Of a stretch of 64,000 nt of DNA, positions 1 through 9,705 are shown piece by piece (within the stretch, counting starts at the first letter, position 1; each line of letters starts with the position of its first letter). This DNA is from Shimia sp040370365 (lineage in GTDB: Bacteria > Pseudomonadota > Alphaproteobacteria > Rhodobacterales > Rhodobacteraceae). A program made the position numbers and the translations under genes. The stretch spans positions 868,001-932,000 of the forward strand of contig NZ_BAABWQ010000003.1 of NCBI RefSeq assembly GCF_040370365.1. The letters run 5' to 3'. The notes below the pieces were generated by a model, which was not told the origin of the DNA, made no database searches, and worked only from the letters and a program-made list of their open reading frames with translations.

Positions 1-562
1 CCCAGCACGCCATCACATCGCCCTCAATGCGGAAGGCGTGGTATGTGTCAAATTGCATGGCCAGATTGGGCGCATTCACCTCGTCCAGGATATCAGCGGC
101 AAGATCAAAATCATTTAAGAAATAGCCCGGCATATCGTCATCGTTGATCGGCTCAATGGTCAGTTGTTTTTTGGGGGCAAATTTGCAGGCCCATTTCAGG
201 TTCTCGACAAAGACGTCCCGTGCCTGCGGACCGGAAGCAGCGCCCGCCATAATGTGAACAATGCGCGCCTTGAGCAGGTCTGCGTAGCGCAAGGTGCGGC
301 GAAAATCGCGTTGAAACCGATCTGACAAACCGGGCACAGCGGCAAACCCACGCTCGCCCCCGGTGTAATTTGGCGGCGGACAGTTGATCAGCTCGAGAGA
401 CAACCCGTTGCGGATAAGCGCGCGTTGGGTTTCAGGTGCCGATGTTTCATATGGAAACAGCACTTCGACCGAAGAAAAACCAGCTGCAGACGCTGCTTCG
501 TAGCGGTCAAGCTCTGGGAACTCGGAAAACAACATCGTCAAATTGGCGGAAAATCGCGGCAT
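1..562 (-). CDS. hyi: Hydroxypyruvate isomerase, 3' end cut by window edge
   Basis: TIM-barrel sugar-isomerase family protein that most likely interconverts hydroxypyruvate and tartronate semialdehyde in glyoxylate/glycerate metabolism. The first 187 residues are visible, out of the roughly 250-260 usual for the family. The protein opens MPRFSANLTMLF, typical of Hyi, and contains the barrel pieces LELINCPPPNYTGGERGFAA and LTIEPINDDDMPGYFL, the latter carrying the acidic metal-binding part of the family. The ATG at 562 is preceded by GGAG six bases upstream. It lies 90 bases downstream of the DUF1285 gene on the same strand, so co-transcription is possible. It could be another member of the Hyi-like isomerase group, since substrate cannot be read from sequence. 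Confidence 0.85.
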   Translation of the reverse strand, partial: MPRFSANLTMLFSEFPELDRYEAASAAGFSSVEVLFPYETSAPETQRALIRNGLSLELINCPPPNYTGGERGFAAVPGLSDRFQRDFRRTLRYADLLKARIVHIMAGAASGPQARDVFVENLKWACKFAPKKQLTIEPINDDDMPGYFLNDFDLAADILDEVNAPNLAMQFDTYHAFRIEGDVMACW

Positions 563-652
563 ATGAGGCTCCTCACCGCCGTTTATTCCAGCTTTGCAGA
601 GCGGCTTACAGTCTGAAATTCCGCAATTTTGAGCGATCGGCGGAGGTATGCC

Positions 653-1255
653 TTATCCCAGAGCACTGGATGGTAGAAACGGGAAAAACGCTCCCGAAGA
701 CATCACACCGAAATAGCGCTCACCATCTTGCTCTTGGTGCACCGCGAGATCCACAAGCCGATAGAATGCTTTGCGCGAGATGCGTGCCTCAAGATTGGCA
801 CGGACGGTGATGTAGGGCGCAGGCTCATCCGTCTCAGGGTCAATCTCGACGCGAATTGGGTTTTCTGGACCCGCCACCGCCATGTCACCCACATGGGTTT
901 CAAACGTCAGCACTTGTCCCTGCCCAGTGCCTGTTTGCGTAAAATCATCGGACACAAACGGGACGTCCTCAACCGTGATGCCCACTTTCTCAACCGGAGT
1001 GACCAGGACGTAGTGATCACCATCTTTGCGCAAAATATTTGAAAACAGACGCACCATGGCGGGACGGTTGATCGGGCTGCCTTGATAAAACCAAGTCCCA
1101 TCGCGCGCGATGCGCATGTCCAGATCACCGCAATGTGGCGGGTTCCAAAGGTGCACAGGCGCCGGGCCGCGGCCTTTGGCAGCGGCATTTGCGGAGGCGG
1201 CGATGGCGTTTGCGTCTACATTCACAGGAAATTGTTCCCTCATTGTTTTTGCCAT
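653..1255 (-). CDS. DUF1285 family protein
   Basis: A 200-residue soluble protein that I recognise as DUF1285, a family of unknown function common in Alphaproteobacteria. Family-like segments are LWNPPHCGDLDMRIARDGTW, GSPINRPAMVRLFSNILRKD and RKAFYRLVDLAVHQEQDG. I chose the ATG at 1255 (MAKTMREQ) because the reading frame further upstream, open to 1384, has no family-like sequence and would run into the divergent moxR gene. Its ribosome site is weak (CAGATGAA), and an ATG at 1243 is an alternative start. It is divergent from moxR, with 56 bases between the starts that must hold both promoters. Confidence 0.75.
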   Translation of the reverse strand: MAKTMREQFPVNVDANAIAASANAAAKGRGPAPVHLWNPPHCGDLDMRIARDGTWFYQGSPINRPAMVRLFSNILRKDGDHYVLVTPVEKVGITVEDVPFVSDDFTQTGTGQGQVLTFETHVGDMAVAGPENPIRVEIDPETDEPAPYITVRANLEARISRKAFYRLVDLAVHQEQDGERYFGVMSSGAFFPFLPSSALG

Positions 1256-1311
1256 TTCATCTGAGCGCGTTACTGTCAACGTAAGCGGACAAACACAACG
1301 GGAGTGACTCC

Positions 1312-2319
1312 ATGTCAGATGAGACCGATCTTGTCGCAGAGATTGACGTGTTGGGGACAAAACTGGCGGCGGCCAGAGAGGCAATCACCCGACGATTCAT
1401 CGGCCAAGAACGGGTTGTCGATCTGACGCTTTCGGCCTTACTTTGTGGGGGACACGCGCTGTTGATCGGTCTTCCAGGCCTTGGCAAAACCCGACTGGTA
1501 GACACGCTTTCCACCGTGATGGGGCTCCATGGAAATCGGGTGCAATTCACCCCGGATCTGATGCCGGCGGATATTCTTGGATCTGAAGTTTTGGAGAAAG
1601 CGAAGGGCGGCACGCGCAACTTCCGATTCGTGCCGGGCCCGATTTTCTGTCAGCTGCTGATGGCGGACGAAATCAACCGGGCCAGCCCGCGCACGCAATC
1701 CGCGTTGTTGCAGGCGATGCAGGAAAAGCAAGTGACGGTGGCAGGTGAAGATCGGCCATTGGATGCGCCGTTTCACGTGCTCGCCACACAAAACCCAATT
1801 GAGCAAGAAGGCACCTACCCTTTGCCAGAGGCGCAGCTTGATCGCTTTTTGGTTCAGATTGACGTCCCCTACCCGGACCGCGACACCGAACGGGACATTT
1901 TGTTGGCCACAACCGGCGCCACCGAAGAGGACGCCCATGAGGTTTTCACCGCTGACGAGTTGATCGCAGCGCAAATGTTGCTGCGCCGCATGCCCGTTGG
2001 CGAAAGTGTGATGGAGTTGATTCTGGATCTAGTGCGGGCCTGCCGCCCCGATGATGAGACGGCCAGCGACGCAGTGCGCGAAAATGTGGCGTGGGGTCCC
2101 GGACCACGGGCCGCACAAGCCTTGATGATGACGGTGCGGGCGCAGGCCTTGTTGCAGGGGCGGTTGGCACCCAATGCGCAGGATGTGATCGATATGGCGG
2201 GGCCGGTTCTAAGCCACCGCATGGCGTTGACCTTTGCGGCGCGCGCGCGGGGTGAATCCCTGTCTAAAGTGATTGGCGAGACCGTTGCGCGGTTTGACGC
2301 GATTGGAGCCGCCGCGTGA
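1312..2319 (+). CDS. MoxR-type AAA+ ATPase
   Basis: A 335-residue AAA+ ATPase of the MoxR family, chaperone-like proteins thought to act on von Willebrand A-type partners in metal insertion or complex assembly. The Walker A motif GLPGLGKT is at residues 53-60 and the Walker B LLMADE at 115-120, followed by the conserved NRASPRTQSALLQAMQE. The sensor-like ATQNPIEQEGTYPLPEAQLDRF block is also present. GGGAG lies upstream of the ATG. Its stop overlaps the GTG start of the DUF58 gene by four bases (GTGA), which couples the two. Order and coupling match Bat/MoxR operons. Family assignment is firm; the client is unknown. Confidence 0.92.
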   Translation: MSDETDLVAEIDVLGTKLAAAREAITRRFIGQERVVDLTLSALLCGGHALLIGLPGLGKTRLVDTLSTVMGLHGNRVQFTPDLMPADILGSEVLEKAKGGTRNFRFVPGPIFCQLLMADEINRASPRTQSALLQAMQEKQVTVAGEDRPLDAPFHVLATQNPIEQEGTYPLPEAQLDRFLVQIDVPYPDRDTERDILLATTGATEEDAHEVFTADELIAAQMLLRRMPVGESVMELILDLVRACRPDDETASDAVRENVAWGPGPRAAQALMMTVRAQALLQGRLAPNAQDVIDMAGPVLSHRMALTFAARARGESLSKVIGETVARFDAIGAAA

Positions 2320-3200
2320 CAACAGCTCCGCATCTGCGCAGCCAAGCTGAGGTTGAGGCCGCAAGCCTACCGCCGCTTTTGGCACATGCGGAGCATTTGG
2401 CCTCGACAGTTCTACTAGGGGAACATGGGCGGCGGCGCTCTGGCATGGGGGATGACTTCTGGCAGTACCGCCCGGTACAGCCCGGTGACAGTCTGCGCAT
2501 GATTGACTGGCGGCGTTCGGCCAGATCGGACGCGCAATTTGTCCGCCAAAGAGAGTGGCAAGTCGCGCAATCCGTGATGATGTGGGTCGACACAGCGCCC
2601 TCGATGATGTTTTCGAGCACCAAAGATGTGCCGCAGAAGGCTGACCGCGCACGTCTGTTGGCGCTGTCCTTGGCGGTGCTGTTGATCCGCAGCGGCGAGC
2701 GCGTTGGATTGACGGGCACGGATTTGCCGCCGCGGCGTGGGGAGATTCAAATTTTGCGTCTGGCAGAAATGTTTTTGCGAGACGATCTGGAGGGGGAGAC
2801 CCCAGATTACGGCACCCCAGAAGCCCGGGCGATGTTGCCACATGCGCGCGCAGTGTTTCTCTCAGATTTCATGGGAGACTTTGACGCCGTTGTTGCCGCG
2901 CTCACCAAAGCGGCGGATCGCGGCGTTCGGGGAGTGTGTTTGCAGATACTGGACCCTGCCGAAGAAGCTTTCCCGTTCAAAGGCCGTGCGATATTTGAAA
3001 GTGTCGGTGGCAGTATCAGCCACGACACCAAAAAAGCAGACGATCTAAAAGGTCGGTATTTGGAACGTTTGGCTGAGCGACAAGCCGCCTTGAAAGATTT
3101 GTGCCGCGCGACAGGTTGGCTTTATGGCCATCACAGCACCGGGCAGCCTGCGCAGGCGGCGCTGCTTTGGGCGCATCGCGCTTTGGAGAAACGCGGATGA
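2316..3200 (+). CDS. DUF58 domain protein
   Basis: A 294-residue cytosolic protein of the DUF58 family, usually encoded beside MoxR ATPases. The hallmark block is seen at residues 41-70: RSGMGDDFWQYRPVQPGD followed by IDWRRSARSD. A degenerate VWA-like fold follows (WVDTAPSMMFSS in place of a full DxSxS metal site). Start is a GTG inside the moxR stop; the gene ends in an ATGA overlap with the next gene. Together with MoxR and the two downstream membrane proteins it probably forms an envelope-associated assembly machine. That role is inferred from context. Confidence 0.9.
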   Translation: MTTAPHLRSQAEVEAASLPPLLAHAEHLASTVLLGEHGRRRSGMGDDFWQYRPVQPGDSLRMIDWRRSARSDAQFVRQREWQVAQSVMMWVDTAPSMMFSSTKDVPQKADRARLLALSLAVLLIRSGERVGLTGTDLPPRRGEIQILRLAEMFLRDDLEGETPDYGTPEARAMLPHARAVFLSDFMGDFDAVVAALTKAADRGVRGVCLQILDPAEEAFPFKGRAIFESVGGSISHDTKKADDLKGRYLERLAERQAALKDLCRATGWLYGHHSTGQPAQAALLWAHRALEKRG

Positions 3201-5962
3201 TGGGTGGGCTGTCCATTGGGTTTGTGACGCCGTGGATTTTGGCCGCGTTGGTGGTCTTGCCGGTGTTGTGGTTGATTTTGCGCGCCATCCCTCCGGCCCC
3301 GATCCGGCGGCGTTTTCCAGGCGTGGTGTTGCTGCTGGGATTGGCCGACGAGGACACGGTCACAGATCGCACGCCGTGGTGGCTGCTGCTGTTGCGCACA
3401 CTTGCGCTGGCGGCATTGATCATTGGATTGGCTGGACCGTTGCTCAACCCTCAAAATCGCGACACGGCGCGCGGTCCTTTGTTGATCTTGATGGATGCCA
3501 GCTGGGCCTCAGCCACCGATTGGGAAGCGCGGCGGGAAATGGTGGCGGCGCTGCTGGATGAGGCGGCGCGCAACGGGCGCGTGGCGTCAGTACAGCGGTT
3601 GAGCGCACCTGAACCGTTGCGTTTTTTGCAAGCTGATGCGGTGCAGAGCCGCCTGCCCGGTGTGACACCAATGGCGTGGGCCGCAGACGCAGAGGCGTTG
3701 CAGTTCTTGGCCGCAGAGCTGCAGAGCCTGCCGGCCGATCAGCGGTTTGACACGGTCTGGCTGTCAGACGGGTTGGCCAACGCAGGCCGGTCGGATTTGT
3801 TGAAGGCACTTCAGCCGCGCGGCGATGTGCGGATTGTTCAGACCGGATTGGGCAGCGTGGCATTGATGCCTGCAACCTATGAGGACGGGCGGTTGGTGCT
3901 GCGCGCACGCCGCAGTCAGGCGCGTGTGGCCCAAGAGGTGACCGTGCAAGCGATTGGCACCGATCCCGGCGGTGCGGAACGTATTTTGGCAAGCTTGCCT
4001 TTGACATTTGAGGCAGGCGCGCAGTCAGCGGACAACGCGCTTGTCTTGCCCAGTGAACTGCGCGCACGGGTGACGCGGTTTGAGATTGCAAATCTGCGCT
4101 CGGCGGGGGCCGTGGCCCTGTCAGATGACAGTCTGAGGCGGCGAGAAGTTGCGTTGATTGCCGGTCGCGAAGATCGCGAGGAATTGCAACTTTTGTCGCC
4201 TCTGCACTACTTGCGCCAAGCTTTGATGCCGTCAGCAGATGTGATCGAGGGCGCATTGACGGATATTTTGCCAGCCAACCCCGATGTGATTGTGCTGGCC
4301 GATGTGGCTGTGTTGTCCGATGGCGAAACCGAGGCGGTTTTGGACTGGCTAAATGAAGGGGGATTGTTGTTGCGGTTCGCGGGTCCACGTTTGGCGGCCA
4401 GTGAGATCAGCCGCACAGCAGAAGACCCGCTGTTGCCGGTGCGCTTGCGTGCAGGCGGGCGCAGCGTTGGTGGGGCTATGAGCTGGGGGGAGCCAAAGTC
4501 GCTTGCGCCGTTTGATCAAGACAGCCCGTTCTTTGGCCTTGCCGTGCCCGAAGAAGTTACGGTGACCGCGCAAGTCATGGCGCAACCAGACCCCACCTTG
4601 GCCGATAGGGTGATCGCAGCGCTTAGTGATGGCACGCCGCTGGTCACCCGCAAATCGGTTGGCGACGGCCAAGTTGTGCTGGTGCATGTCACCGCCAATG
4701 CACAATGGTCTGGCTTGCCGCTGTCAGGTCTATTTGTACAAATGCTTGATCGGTTGGCGATCTTGAGCGCTGTGGGAGCAGAAGCGGAAACCCGGCTTGC
4801 GGGCACCACGTGGCAACCCGTTAAGGTGCTTGATGGGTTTGGTCGTCTGGAAGATGCACAGACTTTGGCGGGCGTGCGTGGTGAAGCTTTGGCGGAAGGG
4901 CGGGTTGGCCCAGAGTTACAGCCCGGTTTGTACCGAGATGGTGACAAAGTTCTGGCGCTGCCGGTGGTCAAGGATGACACCGATCTCTCCGCGGCCCGTT
5001 GGCCTGCCACTGTACCTGTCGAGGGGCTGCGTGGCGCGGTGAGCACGGACCTCACAGGCTATGCCCTTGCCGTCGCGTTGATGATCCTTGCGCTGGATGT
5101 TTTTGCTTCTTTGCTGGTGTCAGGCCGCCTTTGGGGCGCGCGGGTGGCCGCCGTTTGGCTGGCTGCACTTATGATCGCGCCAAGCGTTGACGCACAGACC
5201 GCAGACGTGCCTGCGAAAGCAGACAACAGCCTAGAAGTGGTGTTGGGCCACGTGCAAACCGGCGATCCTCAAGTGGATGAAATCGCCTTGGCCGGATTGC
5301 GCGGATTGTCCAATGTGCTGTTCTTCCGCACCTCAATTGAACCGGCGGCGCCTGACACCGTCGATCTGGAGGTCGATGAGCTGGCCTTCTACCCGTTCCT
5401 GTATTGGCCGATCACCCCGGATCAACCAAGCCCGTCGCAAGAAGCCTATGCCAAGCTCAACGCCTATCTGCGCTCCGGTGGCATGATCCTATTTGATACG
5501 CGCGACGCAGATGTGGCTCGATTTGGCACCGCAAGCCCCACCGGCCGAAAGCTGCAGAAACTCGCCGCTGGGCTGGACATTCCGCCATTGGACCCGCTGC
5601 CAGAAGACCATGTGCTTACGCGGACCTTTTATCTGCTGCAGGACTTCCCCGGGCGCTATATGAGCCGCGATGTCTGGGTCGAGGCCGCACCGCCAGATGC
5701 CGAAAAAATTGAGGGAATGCCGTTTCGCAACCTCAATGACGGAGTCACACCGGTGGTGATTGGCGGCAACGATTGGGCTGCTGCATGGGCCGTGGATACG
5801 CGCGGCAACACCCTTTTCCCAGTGGGGCGTGGCCGGGCTGGTGAGCGGCAACGAGAACTGGCCTATCGGTTTGGCGTGAACCTGATCATGCATGTGCTGA
5901 CGGGCAATTACAAAAGCGATCAGGTGCATGTGCCTGCGTTGCTGGATCGGTTGGGCCAATGA
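3197..5962 (+). CDS. BatA-like N-terminal / DUF4159 membrane protein
   Basis: A 921-residue membrane protein. It begins with two membrane segments (about residues 5-28 and 58-80) typical of the Bat aerotolerance N-terminal region. A long periplasmic or VWA-like part follows (ILMDASWASATDWEARR), then two more hydrophobic segments near 615-665. The C-terminal 230 residues look like DUF4159, seen in FYPFLYWPITPDQPSPSQEA and LRSGGMILFDTRD. The start at 3197 overlaps the DUF58 stop (ATGA); the frame is open further upstream but that part lies inside DUF58. The stop overlaps the next gene by four bases. Enzymatic activity is not evident. Confidence 0.88.
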   Translation: MMGGLSIGFVTPWILAALVVLPVLWLILRAIPPAPIRRRFPGVVLLLGLADEDTVTDRTPWWLLLLRTLALAALIIGLAGPLLNPQNRDTARGPLLILMDASWASATDWEARREMVAALLDEAARNGRVASVQRLSAPEPLRFLQADAVQSRLPGVTPMAWAADAEALQFLAAELQSLPADQRFDTVWLSDGLANAGRSDLLKALQPRGDVRIVQTGLGSVALMPATYEDGRLVLRARRSQARVAQEVTVQAIGTDPGGAERILASLPLTFEAGAQSADNALVLPSELRARVTRFEIANLRSAGAVALSDDSLRRREVALIAGREDREELQLLSPLHYLRQALMPSADVIEGALTDILPANPDVIVLADVAVLSDGETEAVLDWLNEGGLLLRFAGPRLAASEISRTAEDPLLPVRLRAGGRSVGGAMSWGEPKSLAPFDQDSPFFGLAVPEEVTVTAQVMAQPDPTLADRVIAALSDGTPLVTRKSVGDGQVVLVHVTANAQWSGLPLSGLFVQMLDRLAILSAVGAEAETRLAGTTWQPVKVLDGFGRLEDAQTLAGVRGEALAEGRVGPELQPGLYRDGDKVLALPVVKDDTDLSAARWPATVPVEGLRGAVSTDLTGYALAVALMILALDVFASLLVSGRLWGARVAAVWLAALMIAPSVDAQTADVPAKADNSLEVVLGHVQTGDPQVDEIALAGLRGLSNVLFFRTSIEPAAPDTVDLEVDELAFYPFLYWPITPDQPSPSQEAYAKLNAYLRSGGMILFDTRDADVARFGTASPTGRKLQKLAAGLDIPPLDPLPEDHVLTRTFYLLQDFPGRYMSRDVWVEAAPPDAEKIEGMPFRNLNDGVTPVVIGGNDWAAAWAVDTRGNTLFPVGRGRAGERQRELAYRFGVNLIMHVLTGNYKSDQVHVPALLDRLGQ

Positions 5963-8001
5963 TGACCTCTGTTATTTTTGACCCGATTTTGCCGCTGTGG
6001 GTTTTGGCGGTGCTTGCCGCCGTGGGCGCCCTGTCAGTGTTTGTCGCACTCCGGCGTGGGTTGGCCGGATGGGGCTGGCGTGGCTTGGCAGGGCTGGTGA
6101 TATTGGCCGCTTTGGCAGGGCCGGTATGGCAAACCGAAAATCGCGGCGCGCTCAGTGACATCGTGCTCATGCTGGTCGATCAATCCGCCAGCCAGCAGCT
6201 CTCGGATCGGGCGGATCAAACCTCTGTCGCAGCGGATGCATTGGCGGCCCGGTTGACCGCACGCCCCAACACGGAACTGCGCCGAATTGTGGTGCGTGAC
6301 AACGCAGGTGATGGTGGCACCGAAATGATGGCGGCTCTTTCTGAGGCCATCGCTCAAGAACCGCGCGGGCGTATTGCCGGTGTCATTGCCCTGTCTGATG
6401 GTCAGGTGCATGATATGGAGCGCGCGCCAGATTTGCCCGCACCGTTTCACCTTCTGCAGACCGGCCGTGCGTCCGATTGGGACCGCCGCTTAAGTATCCG
6501 CAATGCACCGGCCTTTGCCATTTTGGGCGAGCCGGTCACTCTGACCCTACGCATTGAAGACAGTGGAAATGCTCCGCAGGATGTGGATCGTGTGCCGGTT
6601 GATATTTCGGTTGATGGTGCCGAGCCACAGCGCTTTGCCGTGCCCATTGGGCGTGACATTGAACTGCCGGTGACATTGCCTCACGGCGGGCGAAACGTGA
6701 TCCAATTCTCGGTGCCAGAAGCAGAGGGCGAGCTGACGGACCGCAACAACGCGGCGCTGGTGCAGATCAACGGCGTGCGGGACAGGCTGCGTGTGCTGCT
6801 GGTTTCAGGTGAGCCGCACCCAGGTGGGCGCACATGGCGCAACCTGCTCAAATCAGACGCGTCTGTGGATTTGGTACATTTCACAATTTTGCGCCCTCCG
6901 GAAAAACAGGATGGCGTGCCGGTCAGCGAATTGTCTTTGATTGCGTTTCCGACACGCGAGCTCTTTCTGGAAAAGATCGAAGATTTCGACCTGATCATTT
7001 TTGATCGCTATCAGCGGCGTGGGATATTGCCCTCGCTTTATCTGGAAAACGTCGCGGACTACGTCCGCAAGGGCGGCGCGGTGTTGGTGGCCGCCGGACC
7101 TGACTACGCCAGCGCGGACAGCATCTACCGCAGCCCGTTGTCTCAGGTGCTTCCCGCAAGCCCGACGGCGCGCGTGGTAGACGAAGCCTTTGTGCCGCAA
7201 ATCAGCGATGTCGGCCAGCGCCACCCGGTCACTTCCGGCCTGCCTGCCCAAGAGAGCTGGGGACGCTGGCTGCGCCAAATTGAAGTTGCGCCAGATGCTG
7301 GCGATGTGCTGATGACTGGGAAGGACGATCGCCCCCTTCTGATACTAAACCGCGTCGATCAGGGGCGAGTCGCGCTCTTGGCGTCTGATCACGCTTGGCT
7401 TTGGGCGCGAGGGTATGACGGTGGCGGGCCACAATTGGAACTGCTGCGCCGGTTGGCGCATTGGATGATGGGAGAGCCCGAACTCGAAGAAGAGGCGCTC
7501 TGGGCAGAGCCCGCCGGTCAAAGCCTGCGTATCATCCGCCGCAGCCTGTCAGACACCGTGGGGCCGGTGACCATCACCACCCCATCTGGCAACACCTCTG
7601 AGGTGACCCTGTCAGAACAATATCCGGGGCACTTTGAAACTGTGTTTCAGGGCATGGAGATGGGCCTGTACCGGCTTACACAGGGCGACAAAGAGACTGT
7701 TGTGGGCCTTGGTCCAGCTGCCCCGCGCGAATTTGAGGAGACCATCGCCCGCCCTGATGCGCTTGCCCCGCTTCTGGCGGCAACCCGAGGCGGCGCGTTG
7801 CGTCTGGAGGACGGTGTGCCTGGTGTGCGTGATGTGCGCCCGGGGCGTCCTGCAGCAGGGCGCAACTGGATTGGCCTCACCCCACGCGATGCCTTTGAAA
7901 CCCTAGATGTGGCCCGTGCACCCTTGCTGCCTGTCTGGCTGGTTCTGCTTCTGGCAGGGAGCTTTATCTTGACTGGCTGGCTGCGCGAAGGTCGCCGTTA
8001 A
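5959..8001 (+). CDS. Large membrane protein of the MoxR/DUF58 operon (VWA/GATase-like)
   Basis: A 680-residue protein with two N-terminal membrane helices and one at the C terminus (LLPVWLVLLLAGSFILTGWL). The interior starts with a VWA-like MLVDQSASQQLSDRAD stretch. A region with class I glutamine-amidotransferase-like fold character follows, around residues 270-480 (FDLIIFDRYQRRGILPSLYL, GGAVLVAAGPDYAS). No catalytic Cys-His-Glu triad is evident, so it is probably structural. It is the last gene of the coupled moxR-DUF58-DUF4159 series, overlapping the preceding stop by four bases. Confidence 0.82.
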   Translation: MMTSVIFDPILPLWVLAVLAAVGALSVFVALRRGLAGWGWRGLAGLVILAALAGPVWQTENRGALSDIVLMLVDQSASQQLSDRADQTSVAADALAARLTARPNTELRRIVVRDNAGDGGTEMMAALSEAIAQEPRGRIAGVIALSDGQVHDMERAPDLPAPFHLLQTGRASDWDRRLSIRNAPAFAILGEPVTLTLRIEDSGNAPQDVDRVPVDISVDGAEPQRFAVPIGRDIELPVTLPHGGRNVIQFSVPEAEGELTDRNNAALVQINGVRDRLRVLLVSGEPHPGGRTWRNLLKSDASVDLVHFTILRPPEKQDGVPVSELSLIAFPTRELFLEKIEDFDLIIFDRYQRRGILPSLYLENVADYVRKGGAVLVAAGPDYASADSIYRSPLSQVLPASPTARVVDEAFVPQISDVGQRHPVTSGLPAQESWGRWLRQIEVAPDAGDVLMTGKDDRPLLILNRVDQGRVALLASDHAWLWARGYDGGGPQLELLRRLAHWMMGEPELEEEALWAEPAGQSLRIIRRSLSDTVGPVTITTPSGNTSEVTLSEQYPGHFETVFQGMEMGLYRLTQGDKETVVGLGPAAPREFEETIARPDALAPLLAATRGGALRLEDGVPGVRDVRPGRPAAGRNWIGLTPRDAFETLDVARAPLLPVWLVLLLAGSFILTGWLREGRR

Positions 8002-8022
8002 GCCGCTCTTTTGAGGGCTTAA
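7998..8022 (+). terminator. Hairpin at the end of the MoxR/Bat-like operon
   Basis: TTAAGCC and GGCTTAA form a perfect 7-bp stem that includes the stop codon, with CTC/GAG able to extend it inside the loop. No T-run follows, so it may be an RNA-stability hairpin rather than an intrinsic terminator. Confidence 0.35.
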
Positions 8023-8187
8023 GACATCGCCGATCGGCTGTCCAAAAAGACAGCAGGGGCTGGCCCGCATACAACAGTCGCCATTTGCACCGAAAAACCG
8101 GTTTCTTCACCTTTGCCGTCACGGTAGAACCCTGCCAACGCATGAGGCCAATTTGGTCGCACTTTTTATTAGCGGAGCATGAGACCT

Positions 8188-9705
8188 ATGGCGCCCAAGC
8201 CTGTTGTACTGTGTATTTTGGATGGCTGGGGCCTGTCTGATCAAACCGATGCTAACGCGCCTTACTTGGCCAACACCCCCAATTTTGATGCGATGATGGC
8301 CGATGGTCCCAATGCCACGTTGATCACCCACGGCCCAGACGTGGGCCTGCCAACAGGCCAGATGGGGAACTCTGAAGTTGGGCACACCAATATCGGGGCA
8401 GGCCGCGTGGTGGCCATGGATTTGGGTCAGATTGATCTGGCCATCGAAGACGGCTCATTTTTTCAAAACGCCGCTCTTCAGGCCTTTATCAGCACCCTTA
8501 AAGACACCGGCGGCACCGCACATTTGATGGGCGTCATTTCTGACGGCGGGGTGCACGGACACATCACTCATGTGCTCGCCGCGGTGAATGCCATCGCGCA
8601 AGCCGGTGTGCCGGTGGTGTTGCATGCGGTGACCGATGGCCGCGACGTGGCGCCGGAGTCAGCGCTGCCGTTTTTTGACACCTTACTGGATGGTCTGCCA
8701 GCAGGTGCCAAAGTTGGCACTGTGACAGGGCGCTATTATGCCATGGATCGCGACAACCGATGGGAACGTGTTTCACAGGCCTTTGACGCTTGGACATCAG
8801 GCAAAGCCGCTCATCAGGCTGCAGACGCTAAAGCAGCTGTCGCGGCCGCCTACGCGCGCGATGAGAGCGATGAATTTATCCCGGCAACCGTGATTGGTGA
8901 TTACGCCGGAGCCAACGATGGCGATGGCTTCTTCTGTCTCAATTTCCGGGCAGATCGTGCGCGTGAAATTCTCGCCGCCTTGGGCCAACCGGATTTTGAC
9001 GATTTTGATGTGAGCACCCGTCCAACATGGGCTGGCATGCTGGGCATGGTGAACTACTCTGAAGCGCACAATGCCTACATGACAACAGCCTATCCCAAGC
9101 AGGAGATCGTCAACACATTGGGTGAATGGGTGGCCAAGCAGGGCAAAACCCAATTCCGTTTGGCAGAAACAGAAAAGTACCCGCATGTGACGTTTTTCCT
9201 CAATGGCGGCGCAGAAACACCCGCCGAAGGGGAAGATCGTTTTATGCCCAAGTCCCCCAAAGTGGCGACGTATGATCTGCAACCCGAAATGAGTGCCGAT
9301 GAAGTGACCGAAAAATTCGTTGCCGCGATCGAGCATGGCTATGACCTGATCGTAACCAACTACGCCAACCCCGATATGGTAGGCCATACCGGCAGCCTTA
9401 AAGCCGCGATGGCTGCCTGCGAGGCGGTGGACCGTGGGCTTGGCAAAGTGCGATCCGCACTTGAAGCTGCGGGTGGCGCAATGATTGTCACTGCCGATCA
9501 CGGCAACTGCGAGCAAATGGTGGACCCAGAAACCGGCGGGCCACATACGGCGCACACAACCAACCTTGTGCCTGTGGTGCTGGTCAATGGTCCCCAGAAC
9601 GCCGATCTGCGCGCCGGTCGCTTGGCGGATCTTGCGCCAACACTCTTACACTTGATGGGGATTGCTCAACCGGCCGAAATGACCGGAAAGAGCCTGATCG
9701 TTTGA
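8188..9705 (+). CDS. gpmI: 2,3-bisphosphoglycerate-independent phosphoglycerate mutase
   Basis: Glycolytic and gluconeogenic enzyme that interconverts 3- and 2-phosphoglycerate in the cytosol using two Mn ions and a phosphoserine intermediate. With the start at 8188 the protein is 505 residues, normal for the family. Asp12 lies in LDGWG, and the nucleophile Ser62 sits in MGNSEVGHTNIGAGR. The C-terminal metal motif VTADHGNCEQM is intact. I prefer 8188 over an in-frame ATG at 8179 because GGAG at 8174-8177 is ten bases from 8188 but touches 8179. The stop overlaps the TTG start of the EnvC-like gene. Confidence 0.96.
   Translation: MAPKPVVLCILDGWGLSDQTDANAPYLANTPNFDAMMADGPNATLITHGPDVGLPTGQMGNSEVGHTNIGAGRVVAMDLGQIDLAIEDGSFFQNAALQAFISTLKDTGGTAHLMGVISDGGVHGHITHVLAAVNAIAQAGVPVVLHAVTDGRDVAPESALPFFDTLLDGLPAGAKVGTVTGRYYAMDRDNRWERVSQAFDAWTSGKAAHQAADAKAAVAAAYARDESDEFIPATVIGDYAGANDGDGFFCLNFRADRAREILAALGQPDFDDFDVSTRPTWAGMLGMVNYSEAHNAYMTTAYPKQEIVNTLGEWVAKQGKTQFRLAETEKYPHVTFFLNGGAETPAEGEDRFMPKSPKVATYDLQPEMSADEVTEKFVAAIEHGYDLIVTNYANPDMVGHTGSLKAAMAACEAVDRGLGKVRSALEAAGGAMIVTADHGNCEQMVDPETGGPHTAHTTNLVPVVLVNGPQNADLRAGRLADLAPTLLHLMGIAQPAEMTGKSLIV

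Noticed and set aside
3444..4388. 314-codon antisense frame inside the DUF4159 gene
   Set aside because: Low-complexity Arg/Pro/Ser-rich translation typical of the opposite strand of G+C-rich coding DNA; no ribosome site or family.
8797..9555. 252-codon antisense frame inside gpmI
   Set aside because: Shadow of a highly conserved enzyme gene; the translation is His/Cys/Gly-rich with no family features.
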